Positions 1 through 12,558 of a stretch of DNA of 64,000 bases are shown piece after piece; positions within the stretch are counted from its first letter, which is position 1, and every line of letters starts with the position of its first letter. Position numbers and translations under genes: made by a program. Source of the DNA: Rostratula benghalensis (Eukaryota > Chordata > Aves > Charadriiformes > Rostratulidae); the NCBI GenBank assembly GCA_013399305.1, contig VXAI01000025.1:4903641-4967640 (forward strand), given 5' to 3'. Under the pieces are notes generated by a model. The model did no database searches and was not told the DNA's origin. It saw nothing but the letters and a program-made list of their open reading frames with translations.

Positions 1-2493
1 AAGGATCATCACCTGGACTGCTCTTCAGTTCAATGCTCTGCCTCTCAGATCACCCTTGCTCTACACATAAAATAAAACTGCATTTTACCGAGAGACTCCA
101 ACTATAGTAACATATTTCTTTAAGCTGCATCCAATATAATATCATAGTTCTTTAAATACCTCATTTCTTCAAAGCATTATGTCTTTGGCATCTTCTGTTG
201 ACTAAGCTGGAAATAAATATTTCTGTTATTATTCCTAAGGTATAATATTTAGTATTTATTCTAAAGGGTCACAGACATCTCACACAACCTGGGGCCAAGA
301 TTCTTCCCCGTTTCTGTTTCATCCTGTTGCAGTTCATTCCCCTGACCTTAAGGACTACCTTGTAGCCTCTCAAAGACACTCAATTGGTCCACCAGGGAGC
401 CTTCTGGGGTAGCTATAAACCTTCTCAAACAGTGACAGAGAACACTCAAGTGAGACATCCCTCATGTGTTCCTAGAGGAAGGAGATAGCACTTTTTTTGA
501 AGAGTTCAGATATTTGGTGTCACGCAAATCCTGCAGTGGAAAGTCTCTCATCCAAATCTTTAGTGTCAACTCAGAGTCTGCATTTCAAGGGAGCCATCTC
601 ACAACAAAAGCTGGCCAAGATCAGCTCAACTCTGCTATTTAACCAAAATATGCCCTGAGATATAAGTGAGCAGGTGAGGTGTTTCTTTAAAGAAATGAAC
701 ACATGGATTTTGAATAGGATCAGGTATCCTTCTGCTTATAAATATTGACCAAAGAAAACAGGAAGACAGGTCTTTCCATAGAGAAGAGGTCCATTAACCA
801 TTAATTGCTCTATCAAAGTGATAGTTTTATCTTTGTATTAAAACAAAGAGGCTAAGGCAAGACATTAGGTTTTTTTATACTGATCATCCCAAACCTCATA
901 AAATATTAGTATCTGTATCAACTATAAAAATTAACAGCTCCAGATCCTTCAGTGTTGTGCTCCTCGATTTTATTTTATCACCAGTTTTTCGGTTGTCTGT
1001 GTGTGCAGGTACGTACGTGTGTGTCCACAGGCACACGTCCCTTCCTTCCTAAGCTGTTCAGCTGGGGATGAAAGGATTCAGCTTATAATTGCTCCGAAAG
1101 CCTGCGTGGTAGGGTTTGCAACTGGCACTCCTGATTCCTTTACATCAGAGGTCACTATTGTACAGTAAGATCCTGAGAGGAGATAGTGATAACGTGATGA
1201 AAAAAACCCCAAAACATACCCAGAAAAAAAAAACCCAAAACAACCAACCACTGAAGAAAACTCTGGTTTTGCTGGTGTGGATTGTTCTCCAGTTAAATTA
1301 CTTTCTAGGCACAAAACTAAAAAATTCTGACAGGCATCTTAGTCCAAAATTGCCCTTTTAAAATGTTTGGGAGCCAATGTAAACACTAAACTCAGTATGA
1401 TGTTTGCATTCACTTACCCAATCTAACTTTTATTAACAATTAATCCATCAAATTTCAATGCTTATAAAATCCCCCGAGTCACAAGCCCCTCTGGAAGTCT
1501 GTTTCTCGGGAACAAAAAATCACAATTACTGGCCTTATTTTTCTGATGCGGCCTCAAATTTAAACGGAGGGTTACAAACTGACAAACTATCTGCATTTCT
1601 ACTGTCTAAAGGCATCAGATCCCTTAAAGCTCATATACAGTGTAAATACATAGGAACTACAGGAGGCAGCCAGTACATATGGAACAGATAAAGGCCACAT
1701 AGTTTATTGAACCTTGTGGCCTGCTGATGTAACAAAATAAGCTTCGCAATGAGCAGTCAGATCTGAACATCAGCTCGCTCCTTTCGCTGGAGCGTAATAG
1801 ATGATAGCTCTCAGAGGGCCAGATTTGGATCCCCATATTTATCAGGAGTCTTACTTCAGGCTCTGGCCCTCAGTGCTGAATGAGGGATTTAGAAACACTC
1901 ATTCGTAATATTTTCTCCGCTCTGAGCAAAGCGTGGTGAGAGGCAGCTGGAAGGTTTTGTGTTCCAGCAGTTGAGGGGAAAGAGATCCCGAGACCAGCTA
2001 TATCAAATCTCTCCAGTACTGATGAGTCCTTCTCTTTCAAACAGGTAAAAGGCTCTTTGTTGGGGTAAAAGCAATTTGGACTGAACTTTCTCATCACTGC
2101 AATAATCCCTTGCTGAAATTTTAAGCCAACTGGAAGAGCCAAATCAAGAAATGTGCACCATTGCCTTTACCTGCTAGCAGCAAGGAGCCCATTGCTCTCG
2201 ATATACCCAGTTTTCTTTCATTTTCTCTACCCTTTTTTTGGTTTATTTATTTTTTTAAAAAACTTAAACATCCCGGGATTTGAAGTCTAATCAATCTGAT
2301 GTCATTAGTAAAGAAATCAGCACCCAGAATAAGTCTAGTGGGAGGATAAGGGAGAAAGCTCTCATACATCTTAAACCTAGTGCTAATGGAAATACTCTAA
2401 AGACTGATGTAGACTGACTGTGGCAAGGCTTTGACAAAGTCTAAAGAATCCAAAGAGCTGTTCCTGTGTGTTTGGGGGCTGTTACCTCTGCAG
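1..2493. other. Unique AT-rich DNA, no gene seen
   Basis: No exon, RNA gene or recognisable repeat is visible. There is a TG-rich patch near 1000-1030 and an A-rich, C-interrupted stretch at about 1199-1260. Open frames of 60-90 codons here overlap on both strands, lack paired splice sites and look like chance. It is best read as intronic or intergenic vertebrate DNA. Confidence 0.6.
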
Positions 2494-2718
2494 GTGACGA
2501 GAATTCAGCCTCCAAGGATGCAATCTCAACACTTGTGCCCCAAGGAAATGGCCTGTTTTGTCCACGTGTAGGTACAGAGATGCTCCTGATGACAAACTGT
2601 GGCTGTGGCAGTGAGTTTTGGCTCATAAGGACCGCTTGTTTGCTGGTAGCACACCTATTAAAACACAGAGTTTGTTGCTTGAGGAGACAATTTTTCAATG
2701 GAGCTGTGAGAAGAACAG
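2494..2718 (+). other. Candidate exon (weak)
   Basis: The segment is preceded by a moderate acceptor (GTTACCTCTGCAG) and followed by a strong donor (AACAG then GTGAGT). The interval is 225 nt, a multiple of three. In the frame where the exon gives two bases to its first codon it is open throughout, so both flanking introns would be phase 1. The encoded segment is rich in Cys and hydrophobic residues and matches no family I recognise. The phases are compatible with direct joining to the better exon at 42959. A splice-like pair with an open frame of this size can arise by chance in 64 kb, so it may equally be a noncoding-RNA exon or nothing. Confidence 0.22.
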
Positions 2719-2826
2719 GTGAGTATTTACTCTGCTATGTTTCCAGAAACTCTCCCTGCATACTTTTTCTGTACTTATACCTATTTTTCTGAGGGAAATT
2801 AATTCATACCTTCAAACAGTTTCTAG

Positions 2827-2878
2827 GAAAACTTAGGTTGGAAGGAACCTCTGAAGAAATACCATTTCATTCCAACGT
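2827..2878 (-). repeat. Degenerate CR1 LINE 3' fragment
   Basis: The stretch ACTTAGGTTGGAAGGAACCT followed by a CATTTCATTCCAACG-like segment reads as the reverse complement of the CR1 3' tail (the '...CCTTCCAACC...' region). It is short and mutated, so it is an old copy. The assignment rests on familiarity with the CR1 tail, not on a database search. Confidence 0.6.
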
Positions 2879-5800
2879 CTCAGAGGCCTTGCCTGTATTC
2901 TCTTCCCACGAGCCACCTACATCCTCCCAGACACACAAAAAAGCAGCTTAATATAATTCTTGCTACACAAATGTGCATTCATCAAACATCCATCTCCTCT
3001 TCTGCGAAGAACAGAGCATATCCCTAACCTGCTTCTGCTCTGGAAACACACCTCTGGTTCACCAGACCACACTCACATGTCCATACAGCCCACTGAAACA
3101 CTGTGACCAAACCGCATGTAAGTACATGTGAATCCATTTAAAATATAACAGATATCCCTAAAGAGCAGCTTCTAAATGCTGTGTTATCAGAAATCTGCAG
3201 GTACACTCCAAGATCATGCAGAAACCAAAAGCTCTGAAAAACTTGCAAATACTAAAAATTGATGGAAGATGGCTCTTTTGAGTAAACAACACCATCAGAG
3301 AAAAGGACTGCTCACCAGCAGTCATCAGAGGTAAAGCAGGGAACGAAAGGGATTCCCAGTTCTGGCAGCCAAAGAAATACAAGTCAAAGAATATCTAATG
3401 CAGCTCAGGAGTCACGCAGGTCAGGCTCAAGCCCTGATGAGAAAGAAAGGGGTCATGGTCGCCAATGGCATAAGCAGATAAAAAGATCCAACACCAGCAT
3501 GGAGACGTGCCCCCAGCAAGTAAACAGAGGAAGGTCACACAGCTCACAGATCTCCTGCAGCTTGCTGGAAACTGTCTCAGTGCCCCAGACTGGCAAAGAA
3601 ACCACTGAAGCCCTATTGAAAAGATTATGGTATGGTGGCCCTCTCCAAATGATCTCCAAAACATTCTCTTATTCTGATTAACTGACAAGGAAATCTCATC
3701 GTTTACCTACAAAGACAAAAGAAGAGCAAATGTTCACATCACAATAAAGTGTTGATTCACAAATAATAGGAACTTGAGCTCATTTTCCACCTCCTTAAGA
3801 TTTTCTGCATTGTGTGGGTAGCAGTCCAGAGCCAATTGTTTCTGAGGTCATTTTATCTGGTTTGGTTTAGGAGATGAGACTTAAACACTTGAAGATCAAC
3901 TATTCTTACCTGGTTTATTTTTTTTTCCCCAACAATATATGACCTAGGAAAATGTCATCCTAGGAACTGCTGAGATACATGCACAGACTGATCATAAAGC
4001 TTTCATAAAAAGCTTGTGGTCTAACCACGGGGAGCATTGGTTCAGTCCTGATTACCTTTTATCTTCCAAAGGTTAATACATTTAATTCCACTTTGCTCAA
4101 TAGGTTGTGGACCTCTTAAAGGATAGTCTAAAAGGAAAAGTCCTTTGTGACTCTTGCTCCTAGAATGTAATCTTCTATGGGCATATCTCAGCATCATTCT
4201 TCACATGGGAGAAATGAAGGTTTATCCTAGGGAACTGATATCGGGGGGGGGGGAAGGCCTACAAGAGAATTCTCAACATCTAAAGATGTATGATTACATA
4301 CTCGATTAAAGAAAAAAAATTCTGGTCCTCCATACAACAGTTCATTTTAAAATGAGGTTATATATTTGCCACAGAGCCCTGTGATGACACACTCCCTATC
4401 TGGCCTTCGTTCTATATCCTGTCCTCTATTTCCTTGGCTCCTTCGGATTCGCAATTCAGTGATGCACTTTGGGATCCTCAAGATGAAACATACTACTGAA
4501 ATGTTAAAATAGCTTCAGAGTTTCCATTTAATATGCTTTTACCATTAAAGGGTAGGAATTATATGAGAAGTTTGCAGCTTAACGCATAAGAAACCAATTA
4601 TTGCGATAAAGGAGATCTGCACGGCTTATTTACTCCTTGTTCTTCAACCTATTACATGACATCATTTTAATATAAAAGTACTTTGTAATTACGATGCCTT
4701 TGCTGATAATTCTTTGTTGTACACCACTGGATCTTCATTATCTGAGCCCAGAGATCTTTTTAAAGATTTTACACTCACACCTTAATAAAGTCTTACAAAA
4801 AAATCTTTCAAACTTCCCAAGGCCTTGCTTTCCCTTGGTGTGCTCAGGACAGTATTTTCCATCGTTCCCACATTTTAAGCTGTCATCTTTGCCTAGAGGG
4901 CAGCAAAACAGCATCTTCCTGAGGGCTCTGGTACCTAAATTTGCTTCCCTTATTCTTCGCTGAATAAGGGAAGCCTCTTCTTCAGTATTTCTAAGGCTGT
5001 GTTGGAAGGTACAGCCAAAACACAACCCCATCTTGGCCAGGGTGGCTTGGCACGGGCACGGCGTGGTTAGCCCCGTCTGTCTCCCCACTGACCTAACAAA
5101 CCAAGCTGGGACCTGCCAGGAAAGAGCCTCCACTAGCTGTCCCCGAAGGGTTTCGTCAAACCTGCTGCCAGCGACCCACCAGCTATGAGGTAGCGTCTCT
5201 GACTTGCTGGGCTGGAGATTGCAGGACTAACTCATTTATTTAATGATGGGGGAGACGTTACTGCTGAGGCTAGAACTTGCAGCTCTAGTTTCTGAGCCTA
5301 AATGGGGACTGTGAGGAAACGCTGGAAGCAAGACAAGCGCACAACCGTTTGGTTGCAAAACCTAAACGTCCGTAAGATTTTTCCTCCAGCGGAGACATTG
5401 CTTCCTGCATCAAAAGTCACCTGGCTAGTGGATAAACAAGCAGCCTGGGTGCTCTTTCTTTTTTAACAACAAAAATATCCAAACCCAAAGAAACAAAAAC
5501 ATAAATTCAAAACCAAACAGCTTCCAGATCTCTCGAAACTCTCAGGAAAGACATGTGCCCACTGAGACTTACCCCTCCGTTGCTCACCAAAGTATTTGAA
5601 TTCCACAAGAAAATGCACTTGAAGCAGAAGTGAGGTATTTCCTAGATTAGAGCAGATAACGCTAAAGCTGAAAACGCTGGAGTCAATGGGAACAGGAATG
5701 CCCCCAGCAAAGGAAAACACCTGAATATCTGAACAGCAGAGCTGATAAATCTGGCTTCTTGTGGCTTTGTGTGTCTTGACTGGCTCCTCTGATGCCTCGT

Positions 5801-7334
5801 GAGCTGTATCCATCGGGGAAGGCATGACTGGGGCCTTCCTCCTCTGCCAGGCACGTTTTCCCTGTAGCATCCCCCTTTTTTGTCTTCTGTTAAAATTGAC
5901 CAAAATGATTGAAAGTTAGCCCGGGAAGATAGACAGAAACATGATACGATAGTAGTCTCTCCCTTCTAGAAAATGAGAGAACATGCCAGAAAAAAAAGTA
6001 ATTACAATTTAAGTTCGCTATTTGGAGATAGGAGGGCAGAAGACATGCAGGAGTGTCATCCCCTCAGCATTTGGAATTACTTAATCTTGCTGGGAGACAG
6101 CAACAAAAATAATAACAATAAAGACTCTCAGCTAGGGTCAGGCCCTAGCAGATATCTGCAAATGTTTTCAAGTGTCAGTGCAGAAGTGATAACCCCTGCT
6201 TGCAGCCAGAACAGAGAACGCTCTATCTACCGCTGCCTCTGTCCTGTCTCTTGGGCACAGGTCCTGTGGTGAGCCACAAACCATGTCGATTTTCTTTGTG
6301 GATGCTTGAACCCCCCCTCAAAAAGCACAGCAAGCTATCAGAGACCTCAACCAAAATTTACTGGAATTTGACATTTTGCCTGAACTGGTTTGGCTGAGTT
6401 CTCAGCTTACACTGATACTCAAAAATTCATGGCACACTCACAGGTTCCTCTGGATAACAAGCACAACCTTCCCCCTTTTATCTCTGGTGAAAACAGAGAA
6501 GCAATGCAAGATGGCTCTGTAAAAAAAGCATTTTATATGCAAGACAGATTAGAACATTAGTGGTGTAATAAAGTAAATAAGATGGCAATTGACCTGAGAC
6601 ATGTGGGGTTTACCCCAATTTTTTGTTTATAGTTGAAGGTCATAAGCTATACAAACCTCTATTGATCAGAGTCCTCTTTGTTTAAACAGAACCTACTGTA
6701 TTTATTTGTGCTGTTCCTCTAAAGTCAAACAAAAGGGGACAGTTTTAAGTAAATCTCTGCATGACACTGCTGCCATGTGGTTCATTCACTCAGTATACAG
6801 ATGTTTTCAATCTGTACAGTTTGTCTTTCATATCCATATGAGATGAAGCAGGCTTGATTTAGGCTGGGAATGATGCCAAAGAGAGAAGATACATCATTAA
6901 CCCTTAATAAACGACTTAGGAAGCATCCCTGGTTTATTCATTAAAAGGGCTCCTTGAAGGATTACCATAACGCCTTACGAGCGGGAAGAACCCTTCACTT
7001 GTCCGTAGCACGATGCGACAGGTATTTATATGGAAAACAAAACGCCTGGCGTGAGAGATCCTCCCCTTTCTTACTAATACACAGGCTAAAAGTAAGCACC
7101 TCCCCAAACTTGGCATTCAGATAACCAACATTGTCAAGAATGAGGAGGACAGAATTCATTTGGGTTTCACGTTGCAAGTGAGATGCAGGGAAATCAGGAT
7201 CTGGGTGTCCTGGGTGTCACACAGGTCTCTGCAGAATTGGCTCTTGCTTTACCACCCTAGTACATAATATTCAATATATAATAATTCGTAATACTTAGTG
7301 CATATACTGAAAACATACTACAGCAATTTACTCG
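2879..7334. other. Unique DNA, no gene seen
   Basis: This stretch holds no supported exon. It contains a G11 run at 4243-4253, a slightly CpG-richer patch near 5040-5160, and overlapping open frames of up to 146 codons on the minus strand (about 5463-5903). Those frames are A/C-rich, lack splice context and resemble no family. Probably intron or intergenic. Confidence 0.55.
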
Positions 7335-7457
7335 ATACATACTACACATAGTAGTGACTCTTATTACAATTCTGTGGAACCAAGACAGCAGATTAAGAGA
7401 CTTTCCCAAGATGATGGGAGAAGGATGTAGCACAACCCAGGAACCGAACCAAGCCAG
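7335..7457 (-). repeat. MIR-like SINE core
   Basis: The order of blocks matches the reverse complement of a MIR core: a TATTACAATTCTGTGGAACC block, then AGATTAAGAGACTTTCCCAAG (the counterpart of 'AGGTTAAGTGACTTGCCCAAG'), then a block ending CAGGAACCGAACC (the counterpart of the 'GGGATTCGAACC' box). Many positions have diverged, as expected for an ancient amniote SINE. The identity is from memory of the consensus. Confidence 0.55.
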
Positions 7458-7633
7458 CCCGAAAGGCAGCCCAGGGAGCTCCTCACACAACCAACCCTCC
7501 TGTGCTGTTTCCTTAACATCCCTTTCTCCACTACAGCCCTTGACAAACAGGAGATGTGCACTAGGCACAGCCTTGGGCTCTTATTGGATATGGGCATATT
7601 AGAAGCAGCTACTGGCTTGGAAGCAACTGGGGG

Positions 7634-7649
7634 AAAAAAAAAAAAAAAA
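7634..7649 (+). repeat. A16 homopolymer
   Basis: A run of 16 A follows a GGGG run. No target-site duplication or retrocopy body is seen upstream. On the minus strand it reads as a polypyrimidine tract ending CCCCCAG, which could act as a cryptic acceptor, but no matching coding exon follows. Confidence 0.9.
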
Positions 7650-7898
7650 GCTTTTTCTTCAGCTGGTTTACAGGGCTTTGCATGCTGGGTCTATTCTTAC
7701 TGCATCATTCGGCAGGCAATCTGTTGCATCACTACAAAGAAGAAACTGCTGATCTAATGCAACTAATAGACAGTCTCATTCAATCAGTTTCTCCTTTATT
7801 AAAGCATGCAGAAGGCAGTAGTGAGTTTAAACCCCCCGTGCCAATAGCAACATCTCTTGATGTTAGCAGGGAGCAGTGTGGCTTGGCAAACTGGGGGG

Positions 7899-7923
7899 AA
7901 AATAAATAAATAAATGAATAAAC
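7899..7923 (+). repeat. (AAAT)n-type microsatellite
   Basis: An AAATAAATAAATAAATGAAT tract, imperfect by one base, ends in AAAC. Confidence 0.85.
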
Positions 7924-10900
7924 ATATCAGAATTTATTTGTATTTTCCTTCTGCTCCAGCTCAGTTAGGAGGCAGAACTTCACCACATCGCTCAGCTTGA
8001 AAAATTCAGAACTGAAGGCCAGTGCTCAGAAGCGTGGGCTGAAAAGACTGCTCCCCACTATAAAGCTTGTCCCTACAGGTTTTTTAGCCAGTCCTATGCA
8101 GTTAGCAGGAGAAAAAGCCTATGAAGTTGGAAGACATTCTGCCCCATTTCAGGCTGTGTTTGAAGAAGGGGCTATACATAGTCACATGTATGTTCAATTA
8201 TTCATTTTCCAGGAGGTGTTTGAGTCAGGGAGCGCAGGCTCAGCACATACCATAAAAATTCTTCTGCTCCTTATTCCCGAGATCTGCACTACAGGTCAAA
8301 CAAGCTACACTCAGTCATGGGACATTAAGTCCCTGGATCTTGAACTCCAGCTGACTGCCTCACCCAAGCTTTTGGGCTAAACGAGCATCTCCCCAGCCTA
8401 GATGCTAAACGAAGTCAGTGGGTCAGGCTTCTCTTCACCCTGCTGCCAAGACAGCTCCTCTCAGGACAGGCTTTCACACAGCCCAAGCCCTCCCTAGACA
8501 CTGCGAGAGGCACCAGCCGAATACAGGCTTGGATTTTTGTTTTTTTCCCCCTCACCTCCTTCCTCACCATAAAAACCCAACTCCCCCCAGCACTAATCCC
8601 AGTGCTGGAGACACAGCCCTTTTCTAGCTGACTGGGGGGAATTACTTAACTCGGGGCAGCTGGCCCAGCCCAGCGCCGGCAGCCAGTGTACGCAGCTGGG
8701 AGCCCTCGGATCAGCTTTAACCCCCTCCCCAGCAGCAGTAGCCCACTGTGGCTGGAGCTGAGCCCCATCAGGGGGATATGGAAGGGGAATCAGAGTGCCT
8801 GGGCTGGAAAAGCACCTCTTTGGCTGCCATCTGACTGGTTAACCTCCCCCCCCCTCCCCCCATTTAATTGTGGGTGCTAAGCGTGGGGTGCACGTCCATG
8901 CTGCTTCTCCCAGGGCAGAGCTCCAGGCTGCTGAGCCCAGCCACGTCCCCAGCTCTGCTCATGGCCTCTCTGAGGCACAAAGAGCTCTGAATTTCATGCA
9001 GCTGCACAAGAACCCGGATCCTTCACAAAGACAAAAGCCCAAAGATCAAGAGGTTCAAAAGGGCAATGGCGGATGAGAACTGGAAATACCCAAAACTGAG
9101 GTTGGACAGGTGAAAAAAGGTCACCAGGGAAGACCTCTGTCTACTAAGTTGTGACATAAAATAGTCATCACCTACGAGTTTTGGACTTGAAACTCCTGGA
9201 CGCTGCTCTGTTCCTTAGAGGAGAGGTTTTGGGTGCCCCTGCCATGAAGCCACCAGCACCCACCTGCTCATCAAACATTCTCTGCTTGAAACTGTCAGAC
9301 AAAACAGGGGGGAATCACAAAGTCCAGTGAAATATAGCAATTTGCTCCAATCCATAAACCAAGCCAAGAGCAGAACCAGCCCAGAGCCCGAGTCTGCTGA
9401 TTCCCAGTCTTATCTGCCAGTTTACGCTGTCCCAGCTACGCAGCCTACCACCATATGGAACAGACCTTTTTGGAGACAGAAATTCCACTTAAAATATGTA
9501 AGAAAAGCAGCCTGTCTCATCCACAGTACTCTAGCAGAAAGCTGCTCCAGCAAGCCTATTTTCAAGTCAATTACTCATTTAAATATGGGGCAAGAACCAG
9601 GGAGAGTTTGGGGGGAGAGAGGGAGCCACGGTTACTGGCCCCTTTTTAGGTTTTAAACCAAACCAGAGACAACAGTCAAAGTTGGGACAATCCTGGGTAA
9701 ACCACAAAAGATGGCAGCACTTCTCATCATCCTAAAACAACAACATTTTTCCAAGTTCTTTCAATCAAAAATGCTAGCAAGGCCACCCTGGAATTTGCTA
9801 CCATTTTTCCTTACCCAAAGCTATTTTTCAACACGAGTATTGAGTTTACATATTAATACACCACTAAAAACAGGATGAAGAGATTGGAATGTTGGAGTTG
9901 CTGATTTGTTTGGGATTTTCTAAGAAAAAATAAAATACTTCTGTTCCACCAGTTTGTTGGTTTGGTTGTTGTGTTTTTTGTTTTTTTTCCTTTCCTTTTT
10001 CCCATTAAGTGACTGTTTCAAATTAATAGAAAGAGGATGCAGCATTTCTTGGGTTTTATTTTATGGGTTTTCCCAGCATATGGAATCTTTTTAAACATGA
10101 GAAGCTGTGGGTAATATATTATTATATGCATATTTTACATTAACCTTTCTTTATATCTTTCTCAAAAGAAAAGATTTACCATGTTTATGTATAAGAAATA
10201 TGTTTATTTAGAAGATTTACTCCAACCCTTCTTATTTCCTTTACAGGGATGTCAACTGGAAAACTATACCAGCATTTTTTATAATTAAAATTAGGGTGGT
10301 GCAGAAAGCAATCATTGCTTGTTACTTTTCTAGATCATGGAAGCTTTCTCTAAATCAGACTTGACAGGTTCCAAAATGTTATTTTCAGAGCTTTGTTCCT
10401 TTGCCAATATAGCCAGTTTTAGGGTGGTGACAGATATCCCGACCTGTAATGCCAGCAAGCCCATTGGCACTTCTGAGAGGTCACAGGAACCCACATTTCC
10501 AAAAGTGGCTACTGAACTGCAATACAGCTTTTTGGGGAGGAAGGGAAGGGGGAAAGGGACAAGGGGAGGATTTCTAAGCACCAAACTGGGAGGAGGTGAT
10601 GGCCATTGAAGGTTCCAGGTCTCCCAGGACCTACTGAGTGCTGCTGGAGAGAAAGAGTCATGGGTGAGCTGAAAAACAACAAAAAAGTGAAAGCAGCCAA
10701 AATCAGCAGCCATGGTATGAAAATATGAAGAAAATGTGTATGTGACCCTGCTCACTTCTCCTTAAAATAGATGTCATAACAGGAGGTATTACTGGGCTGC
10801 TGTGAGCATTAACAAATGTTTATAAAAGCTTCATTAGTGATACTTTGCCTTCATACAGTGCCAGCAATAGAGGGTAGCCACAACCTATGGAAACATCTAC

Positions 10901-12499
10901 TGAACCTACCACCTGGGCTGACACCAGGCCCAGATGAAATCTAAGAACCCAGTTTGCTTTTCTCCTTCCCCACTAACCTAAAGTACTAGGCTAAGAAATA
11001 TGTTACCTCCCAAAATGGGTCTCTTCCAATACAGCTAAAAAACTTCTATTCAACTGATAGAAACTAAGGAGAAAACTGATTTCATGTAAGACTTGTCTGC
11101 TGTAAAGAAAATTTCCTTTTTGGCTCAGGAAAGACATTTTAATTACACAGGAAAAATTACATGAAGTTGTTACCAAGTGATAACCGGGGAGGCAGGTTTT
11201 TGGATTCAGATTTGCATGACTTTGGGATTTTGTCTGGTTATGTGTTCAGTGCTCCCGTGTGTCAGAACCAGCAAGTCAGGCTGAATGTCACATCTATCTC
11301 TTTTCTGTGCTGTAAATCAGCCTTGAGCTGAAATTCCACACAAAAGGGTGACAACATGGTAACAGGGAAGGGTATGAAATCTGCTCACACAGACTGCCCC
11401 TTTCCAAAGTGCCTGACATTTGGGGCAAAGACATAACTCAATTCTGAATTATTGTAGGAAGTGGAGCAATCACGTTCCCCAGGTAAACAAGTGAACCATG
11501 GATGAATAGTGACCACAGCCTGGAGATAACAGGAAAAAAAAAAAGAGGGAATTTCTATGAGTTCCTGGGGTCAATGCAGCATAGCAGAACCAGGAAAGGT
11601 GGTGGGGGTGGCAGGTAAAGAGATGGAGCCTCCAGCATGGAAGGCTCTAAAGTCATGAAATTTAAGCAGAAGGCAAAACAGGCTGAAGCAACACCCATCC
11701 TCTGTCTGACACGTCCAGCTTGGCCTCACAAGAAAAGGGGAGAGGAGCATGGCCCTCCTGTGACTCTTTTTCCTGAGCAGGGTGTGCAAGGAAGTGGACA
11801 GTACTGTGGAAGAGGTGGATCAACCCTATCAGATGGGGCTGGGACTGCCCGGACCTCCATGAATCAAGAAGGGAGGATCATAGACAACAGGTTTTGTTGT
11901 TTGGATTTGGTTTTTTTTTTTCTTTTGTGTCTCATTTTGTATCTGCTTGAAGAGCCTTTGTTGCTCAACACTTTGTACAACCATTTATTTATTTTTTTCC
12001 CCCCCCACCGCTGTCAAACCACATTGATTTTCAGTCATTTTAACCTGGGCAGGATGAGCAAACATACTCCCCCCCAGGTGAAAAGCCAGGACTGCAAGGA
12101 AACAACTCGAGTTGGCTGAATTACCCGATTCTTCTAAGACACAAAGAATTTGTTTGCTTTGCTGATGAGAGCTGAGGGAGGAATGGCACAGAAGGCTGAA
12201 TCCTCCCCATCCCCTGGTACACACTCCACACTTTGCTATCGATACCGGCAGAAATGTTTTGAGGGCTTGAAATGCAGTTGGCGGTGTCTTTTCAGGAAAG
12301 GACCTCTACTGAGCAAGCTCGTGCCTGAATTACACTACAGCCCTAGGGAAGATGGTTTCTTCAGTTCCCCTTCAAGGTCAGTTGTGGGGTAACATATGTT
12401 ATTCGTCTATCAGTCTTGCTAACAGAAAATCTGACTGAGCGACATGTGGAAACTGGGAAATGAAAATAAACAAAACGAATAAACACATTTAAAGAGCTT
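7924..12499. other. Unique DNA, moderately GC-rich at first, no gene seen
   Basis: Apart from the C-rich tract at 8846 there is no recognisable element. The open frame at 11637-12119 (+, 160 codons) starts in ordinary sequence, runs through poly-T tracts coding for Phe/Leu strings and is best treated as chance. Low-complexity T/G-rich sequence lies at about 9950-10000, and a C8 run follows poly-T at 11999-12006. Two AATAAA hexamers lie at about 12465 and 12478 without a gene upstream to use them. Confidence 0.5.
8846..8861 (+). repeat. C-rich tract (C9 T C6)
   Basis: Two C runs separated by a single T, in a locally GC-richer stretch (about 8400-9000). It has no coding meaning that I can see. 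Confidence 0.85.
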
Positions 12500-12528
12500 G
12501 GGGGGGGCGGGGGGTGGGTAGTGAGGGG
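12500..12528 (+). other. G-rich tract, potential G-quadruplex
   Basis: G8, C, G6, T, G3, a short spacer and G4 occur within 29 bases. This satisfies the simple rule of four G-tracts with short loops. It lies about 30 bases beyond the stop codon of the long minus-strand open frame. Structure formation is inferred. Confidence 0.6.
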
Positions 12529-12558
12529 AGAGAGAATCCCGACCTGCGTGCAACATCC

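Noticed and set aside
7364..7629. Minus-strand exon after the T16-CCCCCAG tract
   Set aside because: The sequence that follows runs into a MIR-like repeat and has no good donor in a consistent frame.
11637..12119. 160-codon open frame on the plus strand
   Set aside because: It runs through poly-T and C-rich simple sequence that codes for Phe/Leu and Pro strings, with no splice signals and no family resemblance.
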